From assembly GCA_019323515.1 (NCBI GenBank), contig JAHWHG010000004.1:62001-126000 (forward strand): DNA of 64,000 bases, written 5' to 3'. The notes beneath the pieces are model-generated. The model was not told where the DNA came from. It saw only the letters and a list, made by a program, of their open reading frames with translations, and searched no databases. The position numbers and the translations under genes were made by a program. The stretch comes from Candidatus Woesearchaeota archaeon (lineage in GTDB: Archaea; Nanobdellota; Nanobdellia; Woesearchaeales; JAHWHD01). This document shows positions 43,004 through 52,379 of the stretch, in pieces. The number at the start of each line of letters is the position of its first letter. Positions within the stretch are counted from its first letter, which is position 1.

Positions 43004-45511
43004 ATGAATATATCAAATTATGTTAAAACGGCATTACAAGGAGCAGCATTAGGTACTTTATTATACGCTGCAACTGCTGCTGATGCTCTTACAATAACTG
43101 GCAAGGATTTTGTAGAAAAATTTTTGCCAAAAGCTCCTGCTAAGATTCAACAGGAATATCAGAGAAAGGTAAATCTTGGCTTGGCTGCAAGGATATTCAA
43201 TGCTGACAGGGCTTTGGGAAAATATAAAGGGGTTTTCCAGAGTGCGCTAAAAAAGAAGGGTTATAATGATAATAAATTTAGAACTGATTATGAAGATCCT
43301 ATTGGAGAACTTCAAGTTAAGGGAAGAGATGGTAGACCTGGAAAGGACACTGTTGCACTTAGCAGTACAGATTCTGAGGTAGATTTTGATTTAGGTAATA
43401 AAAATGCAGCTGTAAGGCCTTACAATAGTATTTCTGGAAAACCTTCAAAGAGTTATGGTTTTAATCTTAATTTAGCTTACTTAAATAAAAATGAGATGAG
43501 CCAAGTAGAACAGCTATTGGCTGAGATTACTGGTTCAAAAGTTGGTTCTGGTAGTTCTAGTTCTAATAGTGCACCAAGTGCAGGTAGGTCTAGTGTTGTT
43601 AAACAGGGCGATGATGTTTATGCAAGATTAAAAACTAGGGCTGAAAGGTTAAGACAATCACGAGCGCAAAGACAACAGGTACAGCAAGATAAACCAGCAA
43701 CTTACAATGCACCTGCTCCAGAGCCGCAAGCAGAGAAGCAAAGATTAGCAATGGTAGGTCTAAGCACTGAAGAAAATGGAAGAGCACAGAAAAATCTAGA
43801 GCAATTACTTGGTGAGAAAAGTACTAGTGAGAATAGAGAAGTTTCAAGAAGGCCTTTTAACTTAGTTACAGGTTTGAGATATATTTTATCAGTTGACGGA
43901 GATGCTAAGAAGAAAGCACTTCTTGGAAAGATGAAGAAGACTAAGTTCATAGATCCGACTGTTACATATAGGCATTTAATTAAAAGTTATTTTGGGAATG
44001 GAAAAGGAGAAGAAGTTGATATTGTGCTTTATCCTGTAATGAAGATAAGCCAAGAGGAATTAGGCAGTAGAGGGCTTAAAGGATATGAGATTGATGAAGC
44101 AGGACTTAAGCCAGGAGAGGTTTATGAAAAACATGCAGCAGTTAGGATTTCTACAAGAACAGGTAAACCTTCTGAATGGAAGGGATTAAAGAATCAATAC
44201 TTCTGGAAGCTTATAAAATTAGATGGGACATTATTTCCTAAAGATTTGCTTGACTTGATTAAGGATAAAGTCAATAGTGCAAAGCAAATCCAGTGGGGAA
44301 TTTTACCTGAGGATTTAATGGATGTTGCAAGAGCGTATGATAAGATTGATCAAAAAGTCAGAACTGTCAAGGCAAAGAAGAAGAGAGATGCTAAAGGAGA
44401 TACATTCACTAAATTTGATGAAGCAAGGGCAAAGATAAGGTTAAACCTTGAAGATATGTTGAAGTTAAAAGATCCTGAAACAAACCCTGCAGCTTCAAAA
44501 AAGTTATACAATACTTTAAACGAGTTTGAAAAGAACAGAGGACTTAGGAAAGAAAAGAAGCTAAGAGATAACAATGGGAATGAACTTGTTGATGAGAGTA
44601 AGGAAGCAAAACAGTTCCTTGAGACTATTGCTGGAGAAGAGTTAAGAGAATTTGGTCCAAGGGTTCCAGGAGTTGAGCTTGCTGACAGGTCAATCCTGAA
44701 TACTAAGTTTTACAAGGTAGGTCCTGATGGAAAGTTCCTTAAAGATAGGAAAGGAAGGAAGATATTGACTCCATATGGATTAGCTTTTCACAGGGTTCTT
44801 GCAAGGTCATTAAGGAGAGATACAAGGAATGATTACAGGATGACAGTTAATGGAAAAAAGAAGCATGTGATATCAACATTACATGATAAACTTAAGGTAT
44901 TAGCTGGGAATATAAAAGTGACTGGAAAGAGAGGAAGAAGGAATGCTTCTGAGGTTGCAATGAATATCATGGATGATGGGATTGATAAAAAAGAATTCAA
45001 GACAATTGAGGATGCTGTGAAAGCAGCTGGTTACAAGAGACTTGATGAGAAAACGATATTTGAGATTCAAAAAGCTATGTATAATGCTTTCAGCGCTTAT
45101 GGAAGGAAGTCATTTGGAAAGTTTATGAATAATGCTTTTAATCCAGTTAAAGTTGTTGGTGGATTTGTGCGTAGCGCTAAGAACATAAGAAATATCGGAG
45201 ATGCTTTATTGGTTCTTGGAGATGGTTATACATTGTTATACAGGCCGCTTCATTTGAGGTCTTCTAAAGGTCATAGTAAGATCCTAAAGGCTTACAGAGC
45301 AGGAAGAGGAGCAACTGCAGTTAAGAAGATGGTAGAAGCAGCTGAAGATGGTAGGGCTGTAACTGCATCAGGACATGCAGCACATTTGCTGTTCATGCTG
45401 AATGATAAGAGAAGGCCTACACAACAAGATCAAGGAACAACAAGGTGGCTTGGTGGAAGCGAGCATGGGGAAGGTAGTCCAGTAGGTCCTGTGTTCAGGC
45501 CACTTGAATGA
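43004..45511 (+). CDS. Large basic secreted protein, function unknown
   Basis: The 835-aa product has a signal-like N-terminus (about 1-28, TALQGAALGTLLYAATAADA) and no further TM. Regions include KDFVEKFLPKAPAKIQQEY (30-50), a Ser-rich linker near 180-200, a QQVQQDK-rich segment near 225, a globular-looking centre (300-480) and very basic C-terminal stretches (VNGKKKHVISTLHDKLK, KRGRRNASEVAMNIMDDG). A moderately hydrophobic segment near 720-745 (VKVVGGFVRSAKNIRNIGDALLVLGDG) may be peripheral. No catalytic motif is recognised. It could be a surface or secreted DNA- or polymer-binding factor. The stop overlaps the region containing the next gene's SD. Confidence 0.65.
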   Translation: MNISNYVKTALQGAALGTLLYAATAADALTITGKDFVEKFLPKAPAKIQQEYQRKVNLGLAARIFNADRALGKYKGVFQSALKKKGYNDNKFRTDYEDPIGELQVKGRDGRPGKDTVALSSTDSEVDFDLGNKNAAVRPYNSISGKPSKSYGFNLNLAYLNKNEMSQVEQLLAEITGSKVGSGSSSSNSAPSAGRSSVVKQGDDVYARLKTRAERLRQSRAQRQQVQQDKPATYNAPAPEPQAEKQRLAMVGLSTEENGRAQKNLEQLLGEKSTSENREVSRRPFNLVTGLRYILSVDGDAKKKALLGKMKKTKFIDPTVTYRHLIKSYFGNGKGEEVDIVLYPVMKISQEELGSRGLKGYEIDEAGLKPGEVYEKHAAVRISTRTGKPSEWKGLKNQYFWKLIKLDGTLFPKDLLDLIKDKVNSAKQIQWGILPEDLMDVARAYDKIDQKVRTVKAKKKRDAKGDTFTKFDEARAKIRLNLEDMLKLKDPETNPAASKKLYNTLNEFEKNRGLRKEKKLRDNNGNELVDESKEAKQFLETIAGEELREFGPRVPGVELADRSILNTKFYKVGPDGKFLKDRKGRKILTPYGLAFHRVLARSLRRDTRNDYRMTVNGKKKHVISTLHDKLKVLAGNIKVTGKRGRRNASEVAMNIMDDGIDKKEFKTIEDAVKAAGYKRLDEKTIFEIQKAMYNAFSAYGRKSFGKFMNNAFNPVKVVGGFVRSAKNIRNIGDALLVLGDGYTLLYRPLHLRSSKGHSKILKAYRAGRGATAVKKMVEAAEDGRAVTASGHAAHLLFMLNDKRRPTQQDQGTTRWLGGSEHGEGSPVGPVFRPLE

Positions 45512-45522
45512 GGTGTAATGAA

Positions 45523-47910
45523 ATGAAAAAACTAATAACAATTTTATTTGCATTGTTGATTTGTGTAAGTGCAGCTAGTGCTGTAGTTACACAAAGAGTT
45601 GATTTTATTGGAGGAAGCGAGGTTCCTACGACAATTGCTACTTATAATGTATATAATGATGGAAGGGTTGTATTGCAGTACAGCGGGACCACAACTGCTT
45701 CAGCAGGTGAAATCCAATATGCAACATATCTTCCTGCAGGTGTAAGAAGTTATCTTGTATATTTTATGAAAGAAGGATACTTACCTTATGTATTAGAAAA
45801 CAGTTTGTATGGTGAAAGGAGTTACACTGACCCTAATCTTACTCCTGAAGAAACTGCTATACTTAACAAGGATATTGTGTTCAGTAAAGCAGAGTATTGC
45901 CATGCACCAATAAGAGAGTTCTATGCTCTTAATGTTGAAAACCTTGAACATCCTATTGTGATAAATGTATCAGCAGAGATTGGTGGAGAGGTTTATTCAG
46001 CTTTTGCGTATCAAGATGTTACTGAGACAAGCTATATTCCACAGGAAGAAGCTTTTATCGGACATTTCTCAGCAACAACACAAATCATACTAAGAATATA
46101 TGATGAAAACAATAACCCTATTGGCGCTCCTTTGACAATGGAAAAGGATCTTCTTGCAGGAAGTACTGCGAACTTTGTATTTGAATGGCTGCCAGAGGAT
46201 GAAGGAGAGTACACAATCGTTGCAGAGTCAAATGTAATTGACAATCAATGTAATACTGCTTCAAGGTTCACAGAGTATGGTGAGATTGAATTAACAGTCT
46301 TTACTGAAGAGGACCTAAATAATTCTTGTTTTACCAGCTTGCCTGGGTTGACAATTGAGAATGTTGAGGGAATCTTTGGAGAGACTATGAGGATTCATGG
46401 AACAAAGAAGAGTAATTATCTATTAGGAGGGGACGCAACACCTGTTTCAACTGAATTAACACTTAGGATTTATGATGAAGATGGTGATGAGGTTCACTCT
46501 GAGATTCAGAATATAGGGCCTAATCCTAATGCTCTAGAATTCCAAGAATACTCTTTTAACTGGGACCCAATTGCAATTGGAAGTTATGTTATTGAGGTCG
46601 AAGGAGTGGCAGATAGTCCATTATGCGATGGTCTTATGAATCCTGTAGAAATAACAAGGATAAGCACAGAGGTTACTGCACCAAGAGATCCTCAACCAAC
46701 AATAGACGAGATTCCTGACCAGTATGCTGATGAGGGAGTTGTTCCAGCATGGCAGGTAGATCTTTGGGAATATACTCATGATAACACACCAGATGACCAA
46801 TTAGTATACTCCTTACAACAGAGCAATCCTGGAATAATCAATTGCTATATCACAAGCAATAGATATGTCCAGTGTGCAGCTTCAAATGGATATGGCACTA
46901 ACAGATTAACAGTCTTTGCAAGTGACGGAAACAGTTCTGGAAGTGCAACATTCAATGTAGAAGTAGCACAAGCAAATACAAACCAGGACCCTGTTGTCGG
47001 AGATATACCTAATGTTCAGATGGATATGAACACAATTGACAAAAGTATTGATTTAGACCAATATGGAAGTGACCCTGATGGAGATAATATAACATGGACA
47101 TATTCTGGTAATAATAACATAGCAGTTTATATCAACAATGAGAATGTTGTTTCACTAGCTCCTGATTTAGGGTGGTATGGAACAGAGGTTATTCATTTTG
47201 TTGCAACTGATGAACATGGAAGGAGTGCTTCTGATTCTGTTACTGTCGAGGTAAGAGATACTAACGGAGATAATCATGCTCCTGTAGTTACTGATATCCC
47301 AAATAGGCAGATATTTGAGAATGGAAGTGACTCCACAATTGATTTGGATAATTATGTTTCAGATCCTGATGGGGAGAGTGTCACATGGACATTTTCAGGA
47401 AACACAAACATTAATGTCACAATAAGCAATGATAATGTTATTACATTCACTCCTAATCCTGGCTGGACTGGCCAAGAAACAATCACTTTTACAGCTACTG
47501 ATCCTCATGGAGCAAATGCTTCAGATAATGTTGTTGTGTCTGTTATTAAAAAAGAGCAACCACAGCCACCTGCAGATTTAGATGAGGATGATGATTTTGG
47601 CTTGAAATTCACAAGATTAAGGGTTAGCCCTTATGCAGTTCCAAATGATGCACTAAGGCTTTCAATTGGTCTTGAGAACTATGGCAGCAAGGACCTAAAA
47701 GGAGTGAAGATTAAAACAACAATCGTTGAACTAGGAATAAGATCAGAAACAGGACCTTTTACACTTGAAGACGATGAAGAGATTACAAAGAACTTTGCAT
47801 TAGAGATTCCAGAGTATACAGAAGCAGGAGAATATAACCTTAGAATCGACGTAAGAGACAGAGATGGAAATGTGCATAGAGTTAGGCACATACCTTTTGA
47901 AATCATATAA
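45523..47910 (+). CDS. Secreted Ig/cadherin-like repeat surface protein
   Basis: The product of about 795 aa has a clear signal peptide (about 1-20, MKKLITILFALLICVSAASA). Two beta-sandwich modules of the type YDENNNPIG and IYDEDGDEV (about 180-385) follow, then three tandem cadherin/Ig-like repeats (about 400-690). The last two share the pattern VVxDIPN, SDPDGDxxTWTxSGNxNI and FxATDEHG/FTATDPHG. A C-terminal COG1361-like domain (about 700-795, RLRVSPYAVPNDALRLSIGLENYG) follows, with no TM anchor. Multiple NxS/T sequons fit N-glycosylation. The ATG at 45523 is chosen over 45508 because GAGGTG lies seven bases upstream. Confidence 0.8.
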   Translation: MKKLITILFALLICVSAASAVVTQRVDFIGGSEVPTTIATYNVYNDGRVVLQYSGTTTASAGEIQYATYLPAGVRSYLVYFMKEGYLPYVLENSLYGERSYTDPNLTPEETAILNKDIVFSKAEYCHAPIREFYALNVENLEHPIVINVSAEIGGEVYSAFAYQDVTETSYIPQEEAFIGHFSATTQIILRIYDENNNPIGAPLTMEKDLLAGSTANFVFEWLPEDEGEYTIVAESNVIDNQCNTASRFTEYGEIELTVFTEEDLNNSCFTSLPGLTIENVEGIFGETMRIHGTKKSNYLLGGDATPVSTELTLRIYDEDGDEVHSEIQNIGPNPNALEFQEYSFNWDPIAIGSYVIEVEGVADSPLCDGLMNPVEITRISTEVTAPRDPQPTIDEIPDQYADEGVVPAWQVDLWEYTHDNTPDDQLVYSLQQSNPGIINCYITSNRYVQCAASNGYGTNRLTVFASDGNSSGSATFNVEVAQANTNQDPVVGDIPNVQMDMNTIDKSIDLDQYGSDPDGDNITWTYSGNNNIAVYINNENVVSLAPDLGWYGTEVIHFVATDEHGRSASDSVTVEVRDTNGDNHAPVVTDIPNRQIFENGSDSTIDLDNYVSDPDGESVTWTFSGNTNINVTISNDNVITFTPNPGWTGQETITFTATDPHGANASDNVVVSVIKKEQPQPPADLDEDDDFGLKFTRLRVSPYAVPNDALRLSIGLENYGSKDLKGVKIKTTIVELGIRSETGPFTLEDDEEITKNFALEIPEYTEAGEYNLRIDVRDRDGNVHRVRHIPFEII

Positions 47911-47912
47911 TA

Positions 47913-47938
47913 CGGCCAGGAAACGTTATCTTGGCCTA
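47913..47938 (+). terminator. Stem-loop after the Ig-repeat protein gene
   Basis: GGCCAGG and CTTGGCC (with one G-T pair) flank a nine-base loop directly after the stop codon. The element is much more GC-rich than its neighbourhood, but no T run follows. It may be a processing or stability signal rather than a true terminator. A new promoter begins about 30 bp later. Confidence 0.4.
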
Positions 47939-47961
47939 GTGACAATTAGTAACTACTCAAG

Positions 47962-48056
47962 GATACTAAAAAACGAAAGGTTTATATATGTTGTGTGATT
48001 TCCTAGTATAAAATCATACTCATGATTGTATAAAAATGGTTTGGAGGGAAAACAAA
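47962..48056 (+). promoter_or_regulatory. Promoter and leader of the S-layer-like gene
   Basis: GAAAGGTTTATATATGTTG (about 47963-47982) is a strong BRE/TATA element. The leader is about 50 nt and carries AAATGGTTTGGAGGG (48034-48048), identical to the leader of the gene at 43004, with the SD GGAGG nine bases before the ATG. Confidence 0.6.
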
Positions 48057-49325
48057 ATGAAAAAAATTGGATTGCTAGCAATTTTTTTGGTTGCATTTTT
48101 AGCTGTATCAGGTTTAGCTTCTGCTCTACCAGCAATTGAGACAGTTAAAGTGAACGGTGAGTTCTATGCAGCTAACACAGTAGTTGAAAGAGGTGAAGAA
48201 ATTGATATTAAACTTGGATTAAGAGCAACAGCTAATGAGAGCGATGTCCAGGTTGAGGCTGACATTTATGGTTATGAGTATAGTGACTTTGAGAAGGTGT
48301 CAGACACATCACATAACATGGATATTAATGCTGGAGATCTTAAATGGGTTACACTAAACCTTAAGGTTCCACAAGACATGGATAAGGATTATTTTGACGT
48401 AAGAGTAAGAGTTGGTACAAAAACTGGAGACAGTGCTGAATCAACATACAGAATCCATGTTGAAGGACAAAGACACTTACTAGAAATCAAAAGGTTCTAC
48501 CTAAGCCCAGAAGAAGAAGTTAAGGCAGGAAGGCCACTTTACGCTAAGGTTAAAGTTAAGAACTTTGGTGAAAACACTGAAGATGACGTTAGTGTAAGAG
48601 TTGCAATCCCTGAACTAGGGGTTTCTGAAATAACACCAATTGATGAAAATATCGAAACTGATGAATCAGTTACAAGTGAAGAACTATTGCTAAGGGTTCC
48701 AAGCAATGCAAAGACAGGAGATTACAAAGTTAAAGTAACTGTCTATTATGACAATGATAAAGAATCAACAAGCAAAGAGTATACACTTCACGTAGTAGGT
48801 TCAGAAGATGGCGAGCCAGTTGTTGATGGTGAACCAGTCAAGAAAGACGAACCTTTGGAAGTAACAATTGGTGCTGAAGACCTACAATTAACAAAAGGTC
48901 AGAGTGGTGGATTCTATCCAATCACAATCAGCAATCCTGGTAGCGAAGCAAAGACTGTAACTGTTAGTGCAGATGCAGTTTGGGCTGATGTTAGGATTTC
49001 ACCTTCAAATGTAGTTGTTGTAGAAGGGGGAGACTCAAAAGCACTTTATGTGTATGTTTCTCCAAAAGAAACAGCTGCTGAAGGAGAGCAATTGTTTGGC
49101 TTAGAAATCAAAGCTGGTGAAGAAATCAAATCAGTAACACTAAAAGCAAACGTTGCATCTGCTGCAACAAGCGGATGGGACTTAGTTAAGAAAGTATTAG
49201 TAGTTGCTTTGGTTGTACTGGTTGTATTGGTTGTTATCGTTGGATTAGTAATTGTTTTCAACAGGATGAAAACAGGCGAAGACGAAGAAGAACCAGATGA
49301 TTTGTCAGACCAGACATATTATTAA
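48057..49325 (+). CDS. S-layer-like (COG1361) membrane-anchored surface protein
   Basis: The product of about 422 aa has a signal peptide (about 1-23), three Ig-like modules (about 24-140, 145-250 and 265-365, with EVKAGRPLYAKVKVKNFGEN as a typical CARDB-like start of module two), one C-terminal TM helix (about 372-398, mostly Val/Leu/Ile) and an acidic cytoplasmic tail (GEDEEEPDDLSDQTYY). There are few Cys and abundant Thr/Ser and sequons. The strong promoter, conserved leader, strong SD and following T-rich terminator suggest an abundant protein. It may be the main surface-layer component. Confidence 0.8.
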   Translation: MKKIGLLAIFLVAFLAVSGLASALPAIETVKVNGEFYAANTVVERGEEIDIKLGLRATANESDVQVEADIYGYEYSDFEKVSDTSHNMDINAGDLKWVTLNLKVPQDMDKDYFDVRVRVGTKTGDSAESTYRIHVEGQRHLLEIKRFYLSPEEEVKAGRPLYAKVKVKNFGENTEDDVSVRVAIPELGVSEITPIDENIETDESVTSEELLLRVPSNAKTGDYKVKVTVYYDNDKESTSKEYTLHVVGSEDGEPVVDGEPVKKDEPLEVTIGAEDLQLTKGQSGGFYPITISNPGSEAKTVTVSADAVWADVRISPSNVVVVEGGDSKALYVYVSPKETAAEGEQLFGLEIKAGEEIKSVTLKANVASAATSGWDLVKKVLVVALVVLVVLVVIVGLVIVFNRMKTGEDEEEPDDLSDQTYY

Positions 49326-49352
49326 TTTTTTTTATCTTTTTTTCTATAATTC
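49326..49352 (+). terminator. T-rich terminator of the S-layer-like gene
   Basis: Immediately after the stop codon come TTTTTTTTATCTTTTTTTCT runs, a textbook archaeal T-tract terminator. Confidence 0.65.
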
Positions 49353-49410
49353 TTTATTTTCTTGAAAAGGGTATTTAGATGCCAGCTAGCAGTAATGGGT
49401 TTAAGATAAA

Positions 49411-51192
49411 ATGAAGAGACTAATACAATGTTGTATTGCAGTAATGTTTGTTGTTATTCTTATGAGTTCTGCTTATGCAATAAAAGATGAGTTTGCAGTA
49501 AGTTCTTCAAATAGTGAAGTAATGGTATGTGCAGGAAGTGCTGAACCAGTAGATAATATAATCGTTACAAATACCGGCGATATCACAAGTACTTATTCTG
49601 TATATTTGGAAGGATCTGCTGCGAAGTATGTCTCAATAAATCCTTCAAGATTTAGTCTTAATCCTGGAGAGTATCAGATATTATACTTATTTGTGAAGAC
49701 AAGTAGCAGCGCAATAGGAAGCTATGATTTGGATATTGGTATTGAGTCGGATTTTGGTGCAGTTAGTGAAGTGGAGAAGAAGATAACGACAAGAAACTGC
49801 CAAAACCTTAACATAATTGCTAAAAAGTGGTATGATAGGATTAAGCCGTGTGTACCTAGTGAATTTTCTTTCAATATCTATAATACAGGGAAGTATACTG
49901 AGATATATGAACTCAAGACAGAGAGTGAATGGTTAAGTTTTAGCCAAGATGCATTGATTGTTGAGCCGGGTGAAAGCCAAGAGTTTTTTGTGTATGCAAA
50001 GACACCTTGTGAAACTTATGGAAACCATACATTAATGTTTACTGTTAGCGCTAAGCAGAGTTATTATACTGCAACTGTTCCAGTACACCTTGAGATTGAA
50101 CCTGATTATGCATATAAAGTTACAAGTCCTGAAGTCTTTACAGTGTGTGAGGCAGGAGATGAAGTTTTAGGAGTCGAGGTAGAGAACAAAGCAGATTTTG
50201 TGAATTTCTATGATGCTGAGTTACTTAATGCTCCTCGTTGGATAGAGTTAGAAAATGAGGAGTTTGGGCTGTACGAGAATTCAAAAGCTTTATTGAATAT
50301 CTCAGTTAAACCTAAACTTGGCTTAGAAGGAGAGTTTCCATTCCAATTGTATATGAAGAGCAGGAGAGGGGAGCTTGAGCTTGTTAAAAATATTACAGTA
50401 AATGTAAAGAAATGCTATGAGTTAGATTTAGAGTTAAGTGAAGAACAGGGTGCTGTATGTATCGGAAGCCCAAGGACATTTGACCTTAAAGTTGTTAACC
50501 TTGGAGAAGAGACTGAGTTGATTGGTCTAGAAGTGAAGGGAGATTTTGTTAACATCTCTGATGAGGTTTTAGAGGTTGATGCAGGAGAGAAAGAAGCATT
50601 TAATGTATACATGAATCCAGAAAAAGAAGGGAGGTATGAGGTAGAGGTTTCAGCATTTTTAAAAGATGCGCCAACTATTAAGAAAACAAGACTATTGAAT
50701 GTTGAAGTGTTGTCAGGGAAGGCATGCAGGAACCTGAAATATCTGACTGGTGAAAAGATTCAGATAAATAATTCTAGACAGGTAATTGAAATATATGTTC
50801 AAAATACAGGTGCCTTGCCTGAAACTTATAATCTTTTTGTAGAGGCGCCAGAGTTCATGGAACTTCAACAGGACTGGCTTGAATTAGCTCAAGGAGAACA
50901 AGGGGCGATTAGGTTGGAAGTTGATCCTGAAGAGGTTGGAAAAGGCACATATAAACTGGTTGTGCAGGCACAAGGTGAGCATGGAGAAGCTTATTCTGAG
51001 ATATTTAAGGTTAAGATTGGTAGAAATATTGCATTAGAGTTCATTAAGCTATATCTTATTTATGTTATTGCAGGGATTGGAGCTATACTAATCATTACCG
51101 GGATACTTAAGTTAATTGAGCTCAAAAGAGGCAAGAAGCTAAAGGAAGTTAAAGATTCTAAGAACAGTAAGGATAAAAAGGTTAAAAAGTAA
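49411..51192 (+). CDS. Membrane-anchored four-module Ig-like surface protein with Cys pairs
   Basis: The 593-aa product has a signal peptide (about 1-23), four to five beta-sandwich modules of roughly 110-120 residues and a C-terminal TM helix (about 555-575, LYLIYVIAGIGAILIITGI) with a Lys-rich tail. The modules each begin with a Cys motif (VMVCAGS, IKPCVPS, FTVCEAG, GAVCIGS) and end with another Cys (TTRNC, KTPC, VKKC, GKAC), predicting one disulfide per module. The fold resembles the NEW3/COG1470 family of archaeal surface proteins. It lies 85 bp after the S-layer-like gene. Confidence 0.78.
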   Translation: MKRLIQCCIAVMFVVILMSSAYAIKDEFAVSSSNSEVMVCAGSAEPVDNIIVTNTGDITSTYSVYLEGSAAKYVSINPSRFSLNPGEYQILYLFVKTSSSAIGSYDLDIGIESDFGAVSEVEKKITTRNCQNLNIIAKKWYDRIKPCVPSEFSFNIYNTGKYTEIYELKTESEWLSFSQDALIVEPGESQEFFVYAKTPCETYGNHTLMFTVSAKQSYYTATVPVHLEIEPDYAYKVTSPEVFTVCEAGDEVLGVEVENKADFVNFYDAELLNAPRWIELENEEFGLYENSKALLNISVKPKLGLEGEFPFQLYMKSRRGELELVKNITVNVKKCYELDLELSEEQGAVCIGSPRTFDLKVVNLGEETELIGLEVKGDFVNISDEVLEVDAGEKEAFNVYMNPEKEGRYEVEVSAFLKDAPTIKKTRLLNVEVLSGKACRNLKYLTGEKIQINNSRQVIEIYVQNTGALPETYNLFVEAPEFMELQQDWLELAQGEQGAIRLEVDPEEVGKGTYKLVVQAQGEHGEAYSEIFKVKIGRNIALEFIKLYLIYVIAGIGAILIITGILKLIELKRGKKLKEVKDSKNSKDKKVKK

Positions 51193-51242
51193 GAATAGAG
51201 AAGTAGAAAACATATAAATATTAACCTGTTTCTTGAGATAAT

Positions 51243-52328
51243 ATGGTAACAATAATTGGTGCTGGTCCTGCAGGATGTTATGTAGGAGCTTTACTAGCTA
51301 GTAAGGGGCATAAAGTTAGTATATATGAAGAACATAATAAAATAGGTGAGCCAGTGCAATGCACAGGACATGTTACTAATCAAATTAATTCTTTAGTTAA
51401 ATTAAAGAAAGAGGCAATTACGAACAGGACTAAGGGGATTATTGTTAACAGCCCGAATAGAAGTTCTATAAAAGTTCCAATGGATGAGGTTATACTTGAC
51501 AGAGCTAAGTTTGATCAGATGCTTGCTGAGAATGCTGTTGATGAAGGTTGCAAGATATTTTTGGGTTCAAGGTATATTGGTGGAACTGGTGGAAGAGAAG
51601 TAAGGGTAGATGGCAAAAGAAAAAGGATTGAGGATTCTGTGATTATAGGAGCTGATGGGCCATTGTCAATGGTTGCAAGGAATTTTGGGATTTATAGAAA
51701 GAGAAGATTCATGACTGGGATGCAGGTGCGTGCTAGATTCAGATGCGAGAGTGATTTCTATAAGGTGTACTTTGGCAGAAGATATGGATTATTTTCATGG
51801 GTAGTTCCAGAAGATTCAGATATCTGCAAGATAGGCACACTTGGCTATAAAGATGTTTCTCAAGATTTTTCTGGTTTCTTGAAGGAGCTCGGTGTTAAGC
51901 AAATTATTGACAAACAGAATGGTTTGATTCCAATTTATGACCCTCAAAATGTGAATCAAAATATCTTTGACAATACTAAAGTGTATCTTATAGGAGATGC
52001 AGCAGGTCAAGTAAAAGCAACAACAGGAGGAGGTATTGTGCAGGGGTTGACGGCTGCAAGAGAACTTGCTAAAGCTATTGATTCGAAAAAGGATTACGAA
52101 AAGCTTTGGAAAGGAGTTCTTGGTAAAGAGTTATGGCTGCATATTATGATAAGAAAAGTGTTAGATAGGTTTAAGGATAAGGATTACGATTATCTGATAA
52201 ACTTAATGAATGGAAGAAGGGTCAAAAAGATACTGTCAGAGAATAATAGGGATTATCCCTCTAAAATGATGTTGAAATTGCTTGTGAATGAGCCTCGATT
52301 TTTCTACTTTTTAAAGCTTATGGTCTAG
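51243..52328 (+). CDS. Geranylgeranyl-reductase-family flavoprotein
   Basis: The 361-aa enzyme has an FAD-binding N-terminus (VTIIGAGPAGCYVGALLASKG), the family motif GEPVQCTGHV and the substrate-cavity segment YGLFSWVVPEDSD (YxWxFP-like). VYLIGDAAGQVKATTGGGIVQG is the second FAD motif. Archaeal members saturate the isoprenoid chains of membrane lipids or the dolichyl carrier. Its position before AglB suggests carrier-lipid (dolichol) reduction, although membrane-lipid reduction is equally possible. TATA-like ACATATAAATATT lies about 27 bp upstream (leaderless). Confidence 0.88.
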   Translation: MVTIIGAGPAGCYVGALLASKGHKVSIYEEHNKIGEPVQCTGHVTNQINSLVKLKKEAITNRTKGIIVNSPNRSSIKVPMDEVILDRAKFDQMLAENAVDEGCKIFLGSRYIGGTGGREVRVDGKRKRIEDSVIIGADGPLSMVARNFGIYRKRRFMTGMQVRARFRCESDFYKVYFGRRYGLFSWVVPEDSDICKIGTLGYKDVSQDFSGFLKELGVKQIIDKQNGLIPIYDPQNVNQNIFDNTKVYLIGDAAGQVKATTGGGIVQGLTAARELAKAIDSKKDYEKLWKGVLGKELWLHIMIRKVLDRFKDKDYDYLINLMNGRRVKKILSENNRDYPSKMMLKLLVNEPRFFYFLKLMV

Positions 52329-52379
52329 AATAATTTAAAAGCATAATATTTATATATAGCCCTAATTTTTGCTGACTTA

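Noticed and set aside
47913..47938. Hairpin as a bacterial-type intrinsic terminator
   Set aside because: No T run follows the stem. It is kept only as a low-confidence stem-loop.
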